A stretch of DNA of 64,000 bases from Epiperipatus broadwayi (lineage: Eukaryota > Onychophora > Udeonychophora > Euonychophora > Peripatidae), in the NCBI GenBank assembly GCA_028023455.1, contig JAQFVV010013398.1, positions 62,001-126,000 of the forward strand, written 5' to 3'. Below are positions 16,227 through 26,731 of the stretch, piece by piece. Position 1 is the first letter of the stretch, and the number at the start of each line of letters is the position of its first letter. A model generated the notes under the pieces. That model worked only from the letters and a program-made list of their open reading frames with translations, did not search any database and had not been told where the DNA came from. Made by a program: the position numbers and the translations under genes.

Positions 16227-19200
16227 ATATATATATTGTAATGGAAATTAATAAAATCATCAATTATTGGTAATGATTTGTAACGGTAATAAATTAAAAG
16301 CAATTATTATTAAAGATTTAAAATATTTAGATATTGGGGAAGTCATTTGAACAATAAAACATACTGGCCATTGTCATCAAATAAAATAATATTAACTATA
16401 GCAACTGATTAAAATTACCCACTTTGAGATCCCTGGAGTGCCTTCTGCTTAACTCCAATAATAGGTTCTTTTAACCAAGAAACCTTCTCATTCCTCTTTC
16501 CATGTATATACGACCATTCATGGTCACACGCCCACACTGGTGCTATTTATAACAACGTATAAAATTATCACATAAAGTTAATATCGTTAAGTTGGAAAGG
16601 GATTAAATCACTCTTTATTCAGTTTAGCTAAATACATGTGTTTTCCCATGAACACCACTAGATTGTTTTATATCTAGATAAATATCTGTTTAGAGTGTAC
16701 TGAGTTCAAACTCATTCGGTATATTTTTAATACACATGACTTGGATGACAAATGAACAAAAAAATGACATTCTTATATCTTACTCATGTTAATAAAATCA
16801 TAAGATCCCAATATTACCAAAATTTATATAGATCAAAGACTCTTATAGATATTACTAGCTCATTTATGTATATTGATGAACAGACAAGTATAATCCTATT
16901 AATGGCTTCTAAACAAGCATCGTGAAGACCATTATTGATATTGATGGCCATTTAAATAGATTATTTATCACAATATAAAGGTAATAATAAAGATGATAAT
17001 AATATCATAATAATAATGATAACAATAGTGATGATGATACCAGCCATAGCTTATTAATAAACTCACAACAATAAATTTATCTTTATAAACTCATAAGCAT
17101 TTTTTAAAATCATCCCTTGTCAAACCGGCATTTAAATATTATATTCATTAGCATTTATATAAGTTTATGTTTATTTACTAAAATACTTTAATAGTTAAAA
17201 CCAGGATTTAATAATACTAGTGATGATGACTGATCATCACGAATCTCTATGCATGATATTCAACTTTCTATAAATTCTTATTTACTAAATATATTAATTA
17301 TGTTAAACATTAGATTTAATGATTATAATTTATTAATGATGATGGTGATCATAACTCATGTACAGTACTATGTTCAAACGGTGTTTTAACCAATATGATA
17401 TCCATCTTTGATGAGGATGATCAAAACTCACGGACACAACATAATTTTAGCTCTTTATTATTAACCCCTAATTATTAAAATTTGGTTATTATCAAGCATA
17501 ATCCCTAAATACTTAAATGTAAATCAACATTCTAATTTACTTAACATTTTGCGAGCGCTTAATATTTGCAAGTGATTGCTCAATATTTACGAATGATGAT
17601 TCTTAATATCTGCGAGCGATGATGATGATGATCATTTAAAACAACAGAATCAAGACAAGAAAATACAACAACATTTTTAATAAGAACTCGTAAACCAATT
17701 AAGATATATAATTATATTTATTAATATTATTCTTCTTTCCTTCTTTAAAATCAAATTTACTAATTAGATAAATGGCTTATTATGACATTAATTCAATACA
17801 GAACTATATACAAAAATTTATATATAAGTTAGTCATTTTGGATATTTTAAAATAAGCTGGCTTAAAATGACTTTAAAAAATACATTTCATGGAATGCTTA
17901 CTTAAGACTTTCCTAACCTATTATATCATAAAAATAAATTTCATATGTAACCTGTGTTTTATTTCACTTCCATTCATATGTAAGCCTTGCTTTTATAATT
18001 TACCATATTTAAACTAATTATGTATAACCTATTCTTTTGGATGTGTTTGTATAAGCAGTTACACATGCAGACATTCGGTAATGTTAACATATATGTCTAA
18101 AATGTATACCCCTATATTAGAGATTAATACATAAATTATATTATATAAAAAAATTATTCTTGCAACCTTTTAGCAAAAGAAAATAAAACACATTATATAA
18201 ATTTTATTATGCAACAAGATAAAAAAAAACATTATAAATGCATATATTTATAGGTTGCTCATTATCATAACAACTGAAGAACAATTAAAAAAAAACATTT
18301 CAATATTACAATATATAGTATAAAAAAATAATAAAAAAAATAATGAAAATTTAAGTTTAAAGATTTAAACTGTGTTTGTGTTATGTTATGTGATATTGAG
18401 AATAACTATCGATAAACAAGCCTTTAATGTTTCTGTATCAAAAGAAAAAAATAATGCTTTGACCAATAAATTAAGGTTTACTTTTAATAAGAAATAATAA
18501 AAGATATTTTAAGGGAAGTTCATAGTTACCCGATTACTTTCACTTCTTATAAATGTCCCAAGTTTGAATTTTCAGACTGCTTGTCTTTGCTCCATTAAAA
18601 AAAAAGTTCTTGCAGATACTTTTAAAATAAACATGAATTAATTGACTTGCTTATTTCTTCAATTTTAAAATTATTTATTGTTGATGCTTTTGGATAACGC
18701 TGAATTTGTTGACTGGCTTTCTTCTAATTTTCTCAAAAAGAGTTATTACAAATACTTTTAGATAAGTATGAACCGGTGGATTTACTTGTCTCTTCCATTT
18801 CAAAAAAAAAAATCATTGTAGACACTTTAGATGACTGAGGAAAACTTTAACAAAAAATTTGGTTCATAGCTTCAAACCTGGCTATATATATGGCTTTTAT
18901 TCATCTTTCCTTTCTTCTTGGCTCTTGTCAAAGATGATTATTAGATGATGTTTGGCTGGTTTTAAATTTGTCCATTCTTTTGGTTACTATGGACTGGTAT
19001 ATGAGTCCATAGTAGATCAGTGATTTAACCCATTCTGTATTAATCAGGAAGCAGAAACAATGGTTTTTAGCAATGCAAATTCATTGTCTTATGCACAGCA
19101 AAATATATTAATATCATTTTTATATAATTGTTAATAACTTCTTCCAATAAATTCAATTTTGTTCCATTTTTTTCTTCCTTATCTTAATATTGCTGGGAAT

Positions 19201-19480
19201 TACTTATATCGATGCACATCTTCGTCTATACTGACTTTAAAACAAGTGTCATTTTTTCCTCCTCAACTTTTAAAGAGTTAAAAAAAATCGTTCACTCTCT
19301 TTTAAAAAAAAAAAATCAGAGCTTACATCTCTGTTTTTTAATAATGAATAACTGAGTCTGTCTACTACATTTCTGTTTTTAATAATAATGAAAAACTGAG
19401 CCTCTGGTACATCTCTGTTTAATAACAAAAAAAACTGACTGCTCTCTACATCTCTGTTTTAATAATCAGGAAAAACTGAC
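16227..19480. other. AT-rich DNA with simple repeats
   Basis: The stretch starts straight after a TA tract with TTGTAATGG, a start shared with other TA-flanked segments in the window. It contains dispersed ATG/ATA trinucleotide runs (about 16980-17040 and 17590-17640) and the two tandem arrays listed separately. No coding region is visible. Confidence 0.6.
18580..18842. repeat. diverged minisatellite, ~66-72 bp unit
   Basis: Four head-to-tail units begin at 18580, 18646, 18713 and 18785. Each opens with CTTGTCT/CTGGCTTTC-like sequence, has a central A-rich block, then a TTGCAGATACTTTTA-like block, and ends near GAATTnnTTGA. The units have drifted considerably and the last is incomplete, so this is an old array. 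Confidence 0.75.
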
Positions 19481-19487
19481 TGTCTCT
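19324..19487. repeat. minisatellite, ~42 bp unit, four copies
   Basis: TACATCTCTGTTTT begins units at 19324, 19366, 19408 and 19447. Each is followed by an AATAAT block, an AAAAACTGA block and a CTCTGTCT-like block. The spacing is 42, 42 and 39 bases. Confidence 0.8.
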
Positions 19488-20112
19488 AAATAGTTTCATT
19501 CATTTTTATTGCAAATTTTAATCAAAGAAAAGAACCACCTGCAAATTTTATCTTGAAAAAAAGATCAAAAAAAAATCAGAGTTTGACAAGCTGTTCTATC
19601 GTGATCTTTTTACAAGAAAATTATTAATCACCTTTTATTACATCAAAGCACATCCTCTCCAAAATAATCTTAGATACAGATAACAAACAATAAAGCCGGC
19701 AATCCATGGTCATTACAAATAGGTGTAAAAGCATTTTTGTGTTTATACAGACGTTTTCATTCTTTCACACTCTTTTGCACATGTACATTTTTTTATCTTC
19801 TAATCTACTAATTATACAATTGTTTCTTTTTTACACCTTCCTTTCTTAACGTTTTATTTTACAGAAATAAAACTAAATAACTGAATATATTAATTATTTA
19901 ATAAGAAAAATAATATATTAAAATATCATTTCCCATAACATTATATTCATTCATTACTTATTAATTTATCAACTATAAATTATACATATAATATACATAC
20001 ACATAAATCTATATAAAAGAAGAATTTTTTTTTTTAATAATTAAATAATATATCTATGTGTTTGAAATGAGTCATATACATTCAATATATATATATATAT
20101 ATATATATATAT
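19480..20112. repeat. interspersed repeat, copy 1
   Basis: This stretch is homologous to 46640-47263 in the same orientation. Shared landmarks in order are an ACCACCTGCAAAT block, GATCAAA and a CAAGCTG block. These are followed by a CATCAAAGCAC block, AGGTGTAAAA, the ACATTTTTATCT block, TTTTACACCTT, the CTATAAA...ACATATAAATCTATAT block, a poly-T run and a terminal TA microsatellite. Both copies stop in the TA tract, which suggests an element whose 3' end is a microsatellite. No coding capacity is visible. Confidence 0.75.
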
Positions 20113-22400
20113 TGAGGTATTCCCCTTCGCTCTTACCTCATGTATCATTTCTATCTATTTTTGCATTTATATAGATGAGTAATGTGGCAATCATACGGTT
20201 TTTTTGATTGGTCAGTCAAGATAAGTCCCCTGATCTCTCCCTTTTCATCTATACAGAATGCATTGTGACCCATATGTTTCATGATAGTATAAGGCCCTTC
20301 ATACTGATGGTAAAATTTCTGATATTTATTTTCTTAGGGCCTACTCACATCAGGAGTCTATATAAAATCCTGATCTCCTACTTTGAAGTTCTGTGCATTT
20401 TTCTTCACACTTTTATTCCTCTGATTGGCTCTATTTATGAGTTGATCATAAGCTTTTATTCTATCCTTTTCAGTATCTATTTCAGAATGTATAGCATTAG
20501 GTTGGTATTTTAGTAATAGTGTTGATATGGTTTGTATACAATAGTCTAATTGGTGTGAATCCAGTTAATTTATTCACACTCTAATTAATAAAGTTGACTA
20601 CATGCTTAGTTAGTTTAATTCTACCCATTATTCTCACCCCCTAGGTAGGTCCTAAACAATCAGCTGAGCTCCTGCGTTACATATTTGCAAGGGTTGGGCT
20701 GAGGATTCCTAATGGATGTGAGCACACGTTTGATTTGAGACTTCTCTACCCCATTTTTTCCTTTTCATGGATAGTAAAAGAATATCATGATCTGTTAGCA
20801 TGGTTCTAGACTTTCCTATATCCATGATTTAGAAGGTGTCTAATACTCTGATGGTACATCTAGTATTAGCTTGTGATATTGCATAACCTGACATGTATTT
20901 TGAATAGAGATTGTATGCAAACAATAGGTATTTCTTTTTGTTGAATGGAGACAAAGGCCATAGTAATAAATCACTAAGATATTGTTTGGACTTACTGGAA
21001 CCAAAGATATCATTGAGTTAACATAGCTTTGGTTTACTGGCTTGGCTCATAGACACAGTAAACAATCTTGAAGCAACTTCAAGATGTTTTGACACATTTT
21101 TGGCCAGTAAAACCAAGTTTTAATTGTATGTTCTGTCTTATGGGTTTCATAATGTCAATATAGAACATGTATATACTTTATGAGTGGTGTTTGATTTAGG
21201 TATTACTACCCTCCATTCTTATATCTAAATTCAGTTTGTAAAATTAGACCTCTTTTTCTAGGTTATATTACATGAGATCTTTTGGCACATTGAGAACTTC
21301 CTTTCATTTTAAAGATTTTATGATTGGGTTAAAATATGGGTCTTTAAATTGAATTTTGGATAACATCTCTAAATTGTTCTCTACACTACTATCATCTATT
21401 CATATTAGGTGTTTTTTACTGGTAAATGGTTTTGTTGTGAACTACATGAATTTCAACTAAGCACATCTGTTACAACATTCTTGAACTCCTTGAAATATTT
21501 CACAGTGTAATTGAATTCCTGCAACATAATGCTCCATCTCACTAGGAAACTGTTGGTCAGAGAGGTGTTGTTCAGGAATTTGAGGCTTTGGTGTTCAGTG
21601 AGCAGCATCACCTCCATCTAAGAAGCATCTGTTGAAACTTTTGGAAGGCCCACACTATCGCTAGTGTTTCCTTCTCAGGAACCATATAATTTATTTCAGG
21701 ACCTTTTAGGAGCCATAGAGGATCCCAGACTGGCTGTCCTCCTGGATTTGGGATAATGTTATCCCCAATATGAAACCATTACTATCAGTCTGGACAATAA
21801 ATGGTTTATTAAAATCAGGGAAGGCTAACATGGTTTGCTCTAAGAACCCTGTTGCAATGTATTTAAATACCTTACCTTGCTCCTCAGACCATTTTCATTT
21901 TACATTTTTCCTAATGAGATTTAATCAAATGTTTTTATGTGGTCTGCAAACTTTTGGTAGGAGCAGTTATAGAAGTAACACATCCCTGAAAATTACCTGA
22001 TTTGTTTTCTGCTCATGGGTTTTGTGAAGTTCTGTATGGCACTTATCTTATCAGAATGAGGTCTTACCCCATTGCATCCAATGATATGACCCAAGAAAAC
22101 CATCTTATTACATGCCAAGTGCTTTTCTTGAAGTTGATATTAATTCTCTTCTTGTAGCACTCTTTAAAAAATAAACTTACATGTTCAATAGTGGTAGATG
22201 CAATAATCTCATCATCCATGTAAATGGTAATGATCTGTTTACCTCAGGAGATAAGGTTTTATCCGGTCATCTTATTAGACCAGCACCACTATTGATAAAT
22301 CCAAAGGGCATTCTATTGAAGTGATATGTAAAACCCTGGTATCAGAAGACAATCTTCTGGATGGAGTATATAAAATAGGATGGGAATGATTAATATTCCC
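20113..22400 (-). pseudogene. Ty3/gypsy retrotransposon pol relic
   Basis: Reading the minus strand from 22400 downwards gives the ordered landmarks of a Ty3/gypsy polyprotein, in several frames with stops. The reverse transcriptase has MPFGFINSG at about 22318-22278 and the catalytic YMDD at 22222-22211. The RNase H start has PDFNKPFIVQTDSNG near 21830-21770, and the RNase H end has NVVTDVLS at 21480-21458. The integrase C-terminal region has FKVGDQ and YEGPYTI with MGHNAFCI between about 20450 and 20230. The reaction would have been reverse transcription and integration of an LTR element. Both LTRs, gag and the integrase core were not identified. It is inactive because the frame is broken many times. 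A second, noisier copy lies at 1-1350. Confidence 0.85.
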
Positions 22401-23000
22401 ACAAGTATTAGAGATCATGCATATTTGAATTGAAACAAAAGCAAGAATAATGAAGAATGATTTGAATACTATGATGAATTAAAAAATATAAAAATAAAAG
22501 GAAATACAAAATATCAAGCAATAAAATTTATTAATAGTTTTTTAAATTTTGCTATAAAAAAGAGAAACCTATTTAAAATAGAGAACTTATAAAATTGTAT
22601 TTGAAATTTTTTTTATAAATAACTAATTTAAAGGGAGGTGTTCATATTTTTCTTTATTTAAATTATCTGATATTGGATTATCAGAGTATATTCAAATATC
22701 AAGATGATGCTTTGCTGAACTGCAAAAGAATATTTAATAATTTTTGAAAATATTTTATATTTGTTGAGTTTAGATAGATGTATTTGAGATCTAAACTTTT
22801 ACTTAGGAAATACAAAATAATAAATATATAATTTATAATAGAATAAATGTAGCATTAAGTTTTTAGAAATAGGGAGATTTATTTTAATTATTTCCCACTA
22901 CAAAAACAATAGAATTTTATTGTTTTACTAAACAAGGATAATATATCATCACTATTGTTGTATTAATTTTAGATAATGCCAATTATTATATTACTGTTTA

Positions 23001-23406
23001 TGAGCACAGACTTTCACATGACCCACCCCTCTCCACTCGATCCCACACCACTGATACACCTGAACACATATATATCAAAAAGACAAATAATCACCAATAT
23101 ACGTATTTCATGCTAAACCAGCAATCGTCAGATGGTCTAGATTCTCATCTCCACACATATATGCAATAAATGCTCAGATATATATTAAGATAGCCAATCT
23201 TTATATTTTAATGGACAGGCTTCAATATATATCTGAGCACTTATTGCATATATGTGTAGAGATGATAATCTAAACCAACTGATGATTGCTGATTTAGCAT
23301 GAAATACGTATATTGGTGATTATTTGTCTTTTTAACTATGTGTTCAGGTGGATCAGTGGTGTGGAAGAAAGTGGAGAATGGTGGGTCATATGAAAGCTTG
23401 TGCTCA
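23001..23406. mobile_element. hairpin (MITE-like) element
   Basis: The left arm starts TGAGCACAGACTTTCACATG at 23001. The right arm ends with the inverse, CATATGAAAGCTTGTGCTCA, at 23406. Landmarks such as TCACCAATATACGTATTTCATG (left) and its inverse near 23310-23330 (right) pair across a centre near 23210. Arms are about 180-200 bases with some mismatch. There is no ORF. It is a non-autonomous foldback element, with a noisy copy at about 2030-2480. Confidence 0.8.
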
Positions 23407-23515
23407 TATACCCTACATATTACATATATTGATACAGATATATAATAAGCCTGTATTTCGGTGCTATATTACTGTTGAAATAAAATACTAGTTTTCTACT
23501 TCACCTTTGAGTAGT

Positions 23516-24218
23516 AATTAATTTAGCTTATGCTTTACACAAAAAAGTGAAGCTTGTCTCAATCTTCTTATAAGTTATATGGCTAAGCATTTTCAGATAC
23601 CTTGAGTCTCCATAATCATAGCCTACTTCTAACTGAAGTTTAGCTGTGGTTTATGTAAAATTTATGCAAATTTTATAACAGCCATTTTCTGGAGATTGCA
23701 AAGCACGATTCTTTCTGGTTTACCTTCTGATAAAATAGCCCAAGCAGTTTATAAAATTTCATGCCCAACCAATGGGTGTAGAGCAGCATATTATGGGGAG
23801 ACCCATGCCAACATTACATCAAGAACATCTCAACATCATTATTTGTACAGGAGAGCTATAAATAACGATGAAAACAGATCCATATTCTTTGAGCACCAAA
23901 AAAACAGGCCATGTGTTCAAACCCACTATGGCAAGAGCACTATGCACTGAACGTAATGATATGAAACGAAAAATTAAAGAGGCGTGTTTTATTGCAAATG
24001 ACAATTGTGCAATAAACTGGAAAGAATTGTGCTTTGCAATCTCCAGAAAATGGCCGTTATAAAATTTGCATAAATTTTACATAAACCACAGCTAAACTTC
24101 AGTTAAAAGTAGGCTATGATTATGGAGACTCAATGTCTCTGAAAGCGCTTAGCCATATAACTTGTAAGAAGATTGAGACAAGCTTCACTTTTTTGCATAA
24201 AGCGCAAGCTAAATTAAT
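23516..24218. mobile_element. PLE 3' fragment with inverted flanks
   Basis: A GIY-YIG coding segment lies between two inverted arms of about 190 bases. The left arm (23516-23706) ends GGAGATTGCAAAGCAC. The right arm (24029-24218) begins with the inverse, GTGCTTTGCAATCTCC, and ends AAGCTAAATTAAT, matching the inverse of the left start. The right arm contains the end of the coding region and its 3' flank. The left arm is therefore an inverted duplicate of the element's own 3' end. This kind of inverted partial copy is known from Penelope-like elements. The alternative is a foldback element that captured the nuclease fragment. Confidence 0.8.
23708..24061 (+). pseudogene. GIY-YIG endonuclease, PLE type (frameshifted)
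   Basis: The translation gives a Penelope-like GIY-YIG domain: VYKISCPTNGC, then AAYYGET (the YIG-type motif), then the SRTSQH segment with the conserved Arg. After a shift at an A7 run near 23899-23905 it continues GHVFKPTMARALC, KRKIKEACFIA and INWKELCF to a TAA at about 24061. In PLEs this domain follows the reverse transcriptase and nicks target DNA for priming. Only the nuclease part is present; the reverse transcriptase is absent. The A-run frameshift breaks the frame once, so it is inactive as it stands, unless the shift is a sequencing error. Confidence 0.85.
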
Positions 24219-25697
24219 ATAATACTGTTGATAAATATTTTTTCATTTTATAAAATTATTTTATTAACTACAATGTTGTTTAATAATAATAAAATTGTTA
24301 ATTGTTTAAAATTAATCCCTAGTTGAGTTTTGATTTGTCTTCCCGTTATTCATTTGATTTATCATTCCACATGCATGATCTGGAGAAAGTAATGATTTTA
24401 AGTATTACATATTTTGCACATGATTCATAAAAATGGTTTAAAATATTATTTCTATTATATTTGATTGAGTAATAAAGTATATAATCATTATTATCATTAC
24501 TGTAGAATATATTATCATTGGTGGTTACATTAAAATGATCCAACTCTAATTTAAGATTCTAAATACTGCCACTATATTAAAAGATATATTTTCAGAATCA
24601 AAGATTGTATAATGTTTACTTACAATCTCATGATTTTATTTATGTTTTATTGTTAAGCATTAATTATTAAATGGATTTAACCTTAAGAATCATTAGGTTA
24701 TTTTAGTTGCTTATTGTTATAATTGTTGCAAGGGTAGTTAAATATTATGTAAAATCCCTCTTTATATTTAACTACAGGGTCTTAATTAATTAATTAATTT
24801 AATTATTAGTGTTAGAAATGAACCTGAGATTATTTTTACAAGAATTGTAAAATTTGTATTAAAATATGATAAATTAGAATTCAGTTGATGCTAAATTTTC
24901 AGTTTAATAATTTTTATTAGAGGAGTAGTTTTTAATTTATTGTTATTTCTATAATAAATTTATAAAATGTAGTTATTATTATGTCTATGTTTAAAGATAT
25001 GAAAGTATTATGTGGTAGTGTTGTTATGTGAATTTGGTGGGGTGATATTCTTATGCCATTGGGAATGTATTTTTAGGGGTGAATCATCAATGTTTAAGCC
25101 ATTGTACCTTGCTGAATGGCTTATGTAAAGAGTTTCATAATTGTATTTGTTAGTTTTAATCGAACCATATTTTATTTATAATAATGAGCTAGTCATAAAT
25201 TAGATTTATTAGTAAAATGAATGAATTGAATATTCTAGTTAGGTTCTCTAATTATTTATGGAGAACCTAAGTGTTATTATATTTTAATTTAATAATTTTT
25301 TATAGATAATTATTCGAAATATTAATTTTATTAGATATTGTATGTTAGAAGTGTATCTTGAGAGAGAGAGAGAGAGAGAGATAAATCTGTATTACTGTTT
25401 TTAGCTGTAGTTCATGGAACTTTTTCTGACTGCACTATTGAAGAAGGACAAAAGATCGCAGACACGGTAATCAGAAATAATTAATTACAATTGTATTTCC
25501 ATAAATATAAAAATAAATCACAACATTTAATATTTATATCAGTATGTATGTATATACAAATTTCATACTGAATTGACATATATATATATATATAAACAAA
25601 AAGACTTATAAATCCAAGAAATAATATAATATTTCAACCAGAGGACTGGTTTTCATCAGAAAGAAAAAATACACAGTAAAATGGTGATATATATATA

Positions 25698-26412
25698 TGT
25701 TCAACAGATGGCGTTTTACCAAAACCACCGAACAAGTGTAAAATTTTGTTTACATAAACGAAAAAAGAGTCAGAATTAACTACCTCTTTCATTTTCTCAC
25801 CCCCAGATCAGCTGATTTCAAGCTGGTTTGCTCTCGTCAGTGAGGGATAGAGTATGGAAACTAGATCTAAACACTGACTCTCAAGTGTTTATGCAAAACG
25901 TTTCTATCAGCTTGCAAGCATGAATTTTTCAGACCGGTAAAGTCTTCAAAAACAGCCTAGCAAGCTAGATATTTATATGGGTCTGATCTCAGTTCAGTAT
26001 CACCACATAATCAAAGTCTCTGCAATATATATCATTGCAAGAAAACTTTAAAGGTACATTTATGAAAAACAAAAACATGTTATTCACGTAACTTGCTATC
26101 ACTTGTTATTTATGTTCAACAGATGGCGTTTTACCAAAACCACCGAACAAGTGTAAAATTTTGTTTACATAAACGAAAAAAGAGTCAGAATTAGATCTAG
26201 TTTCCATACTCTATCCCTCACTGACGAGAGCAAACCAGCTTGAAATCAGCTGATCTGGGGGTGAGAAAATGAAAGAGGTAGTTAATTCTGACTCTTTTTT
26301 CGTTTATGTAAACAAAATTTTACACTTGTTCGGTGGTTTTGGTAAAACGCCATCTGTTAAACATAAATAACAAGTGATAGCAAGTTACGTGAATAACTTG
26401 TTTTTGTTTTTC
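25698..26412. mobile_element. composite foldback element, family B
   Basis: The arm opens GTTCAACAGATGGCGTTTTACC at 25698. It recurs in direct orientation at about 26114 and inverted at the right end (GGTAAAACGCCATCTGTT, about 26341-26358). Landmarks are TTTGTTTACATAAACG, CAGATCAGCTGATTTCAAGC and CGTCAGTGAGGGATAG. A core of about 220 bases at 25858-26075 matches the core of the elements at 15270 and 42340 (AAACTAGATCTAAA, GGGTCTGATCTCAGTTCAG, ATTGCAAG, GGTACATTTATGA). It lies between TA microsatellites and has no ORF. A noisy copy lies at about 4880-5640. Confidence 0.9.
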
Positions 26413-26422
26413 ATATATATAT

Positions 26423-26731
26423 ATCACTAGATGGAGCTTACCAATAGTTCTAAACAAGCTTTATTTTTATAAGTGCCAAAAGAAAAAAAAATTTCAAAAT
26501 CTCTATCATTCAGTCCCTATCTCCAGACTAATTACCAATAGCTCTAAACAAGATTTATTTTTATAAGTGCTGAAAGAGAAAGAATTAAATCTTTATTGTT
26601 AAGACTCGATCTCCAGACAATTTGGCCTGGAGGTAGAGACTTAATGATAGAGGTTTTGAATTCTTTCTCTTTTGACATTTATAAAAATAAAGCTTGTTTA
26701 GAGCTATTGGTAAGCTCTATCTAGTGATCAT
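26423..26731. mobile_element. short foldback element, family C
   Basis: It begins ATCACTAGATGGAGCTTACC and ends with the inverse, GGTAAGCTCTATCTAGTGAT, near 26710-26729. The arms include AACAAGCTTTATTTTTATAA on the left and its inverse on the right, plus an internal second copy of the left terminus at about 26529 (TTACCAATAGCTCTAAACAAG). The termini match those of the element at 42340. It lies directly against the family B element, separated only by TA repeats. Confidence 0.85.

Noticed and set aside
17000-17640. Repeated ATGATG units as a possible regularly spaced array
   Set aside because: These are irregular trinucleotide simple repeats without spacers; there is no CRISPR-like structure anywhere in the window.
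20208-20513. 101-residue plus-strand frame with membrane-like composition
   Set aside because: It is antisense to the gypsy integrase C-terminal region, which shows FKVGDQ and YEGPYTI on the other strand.
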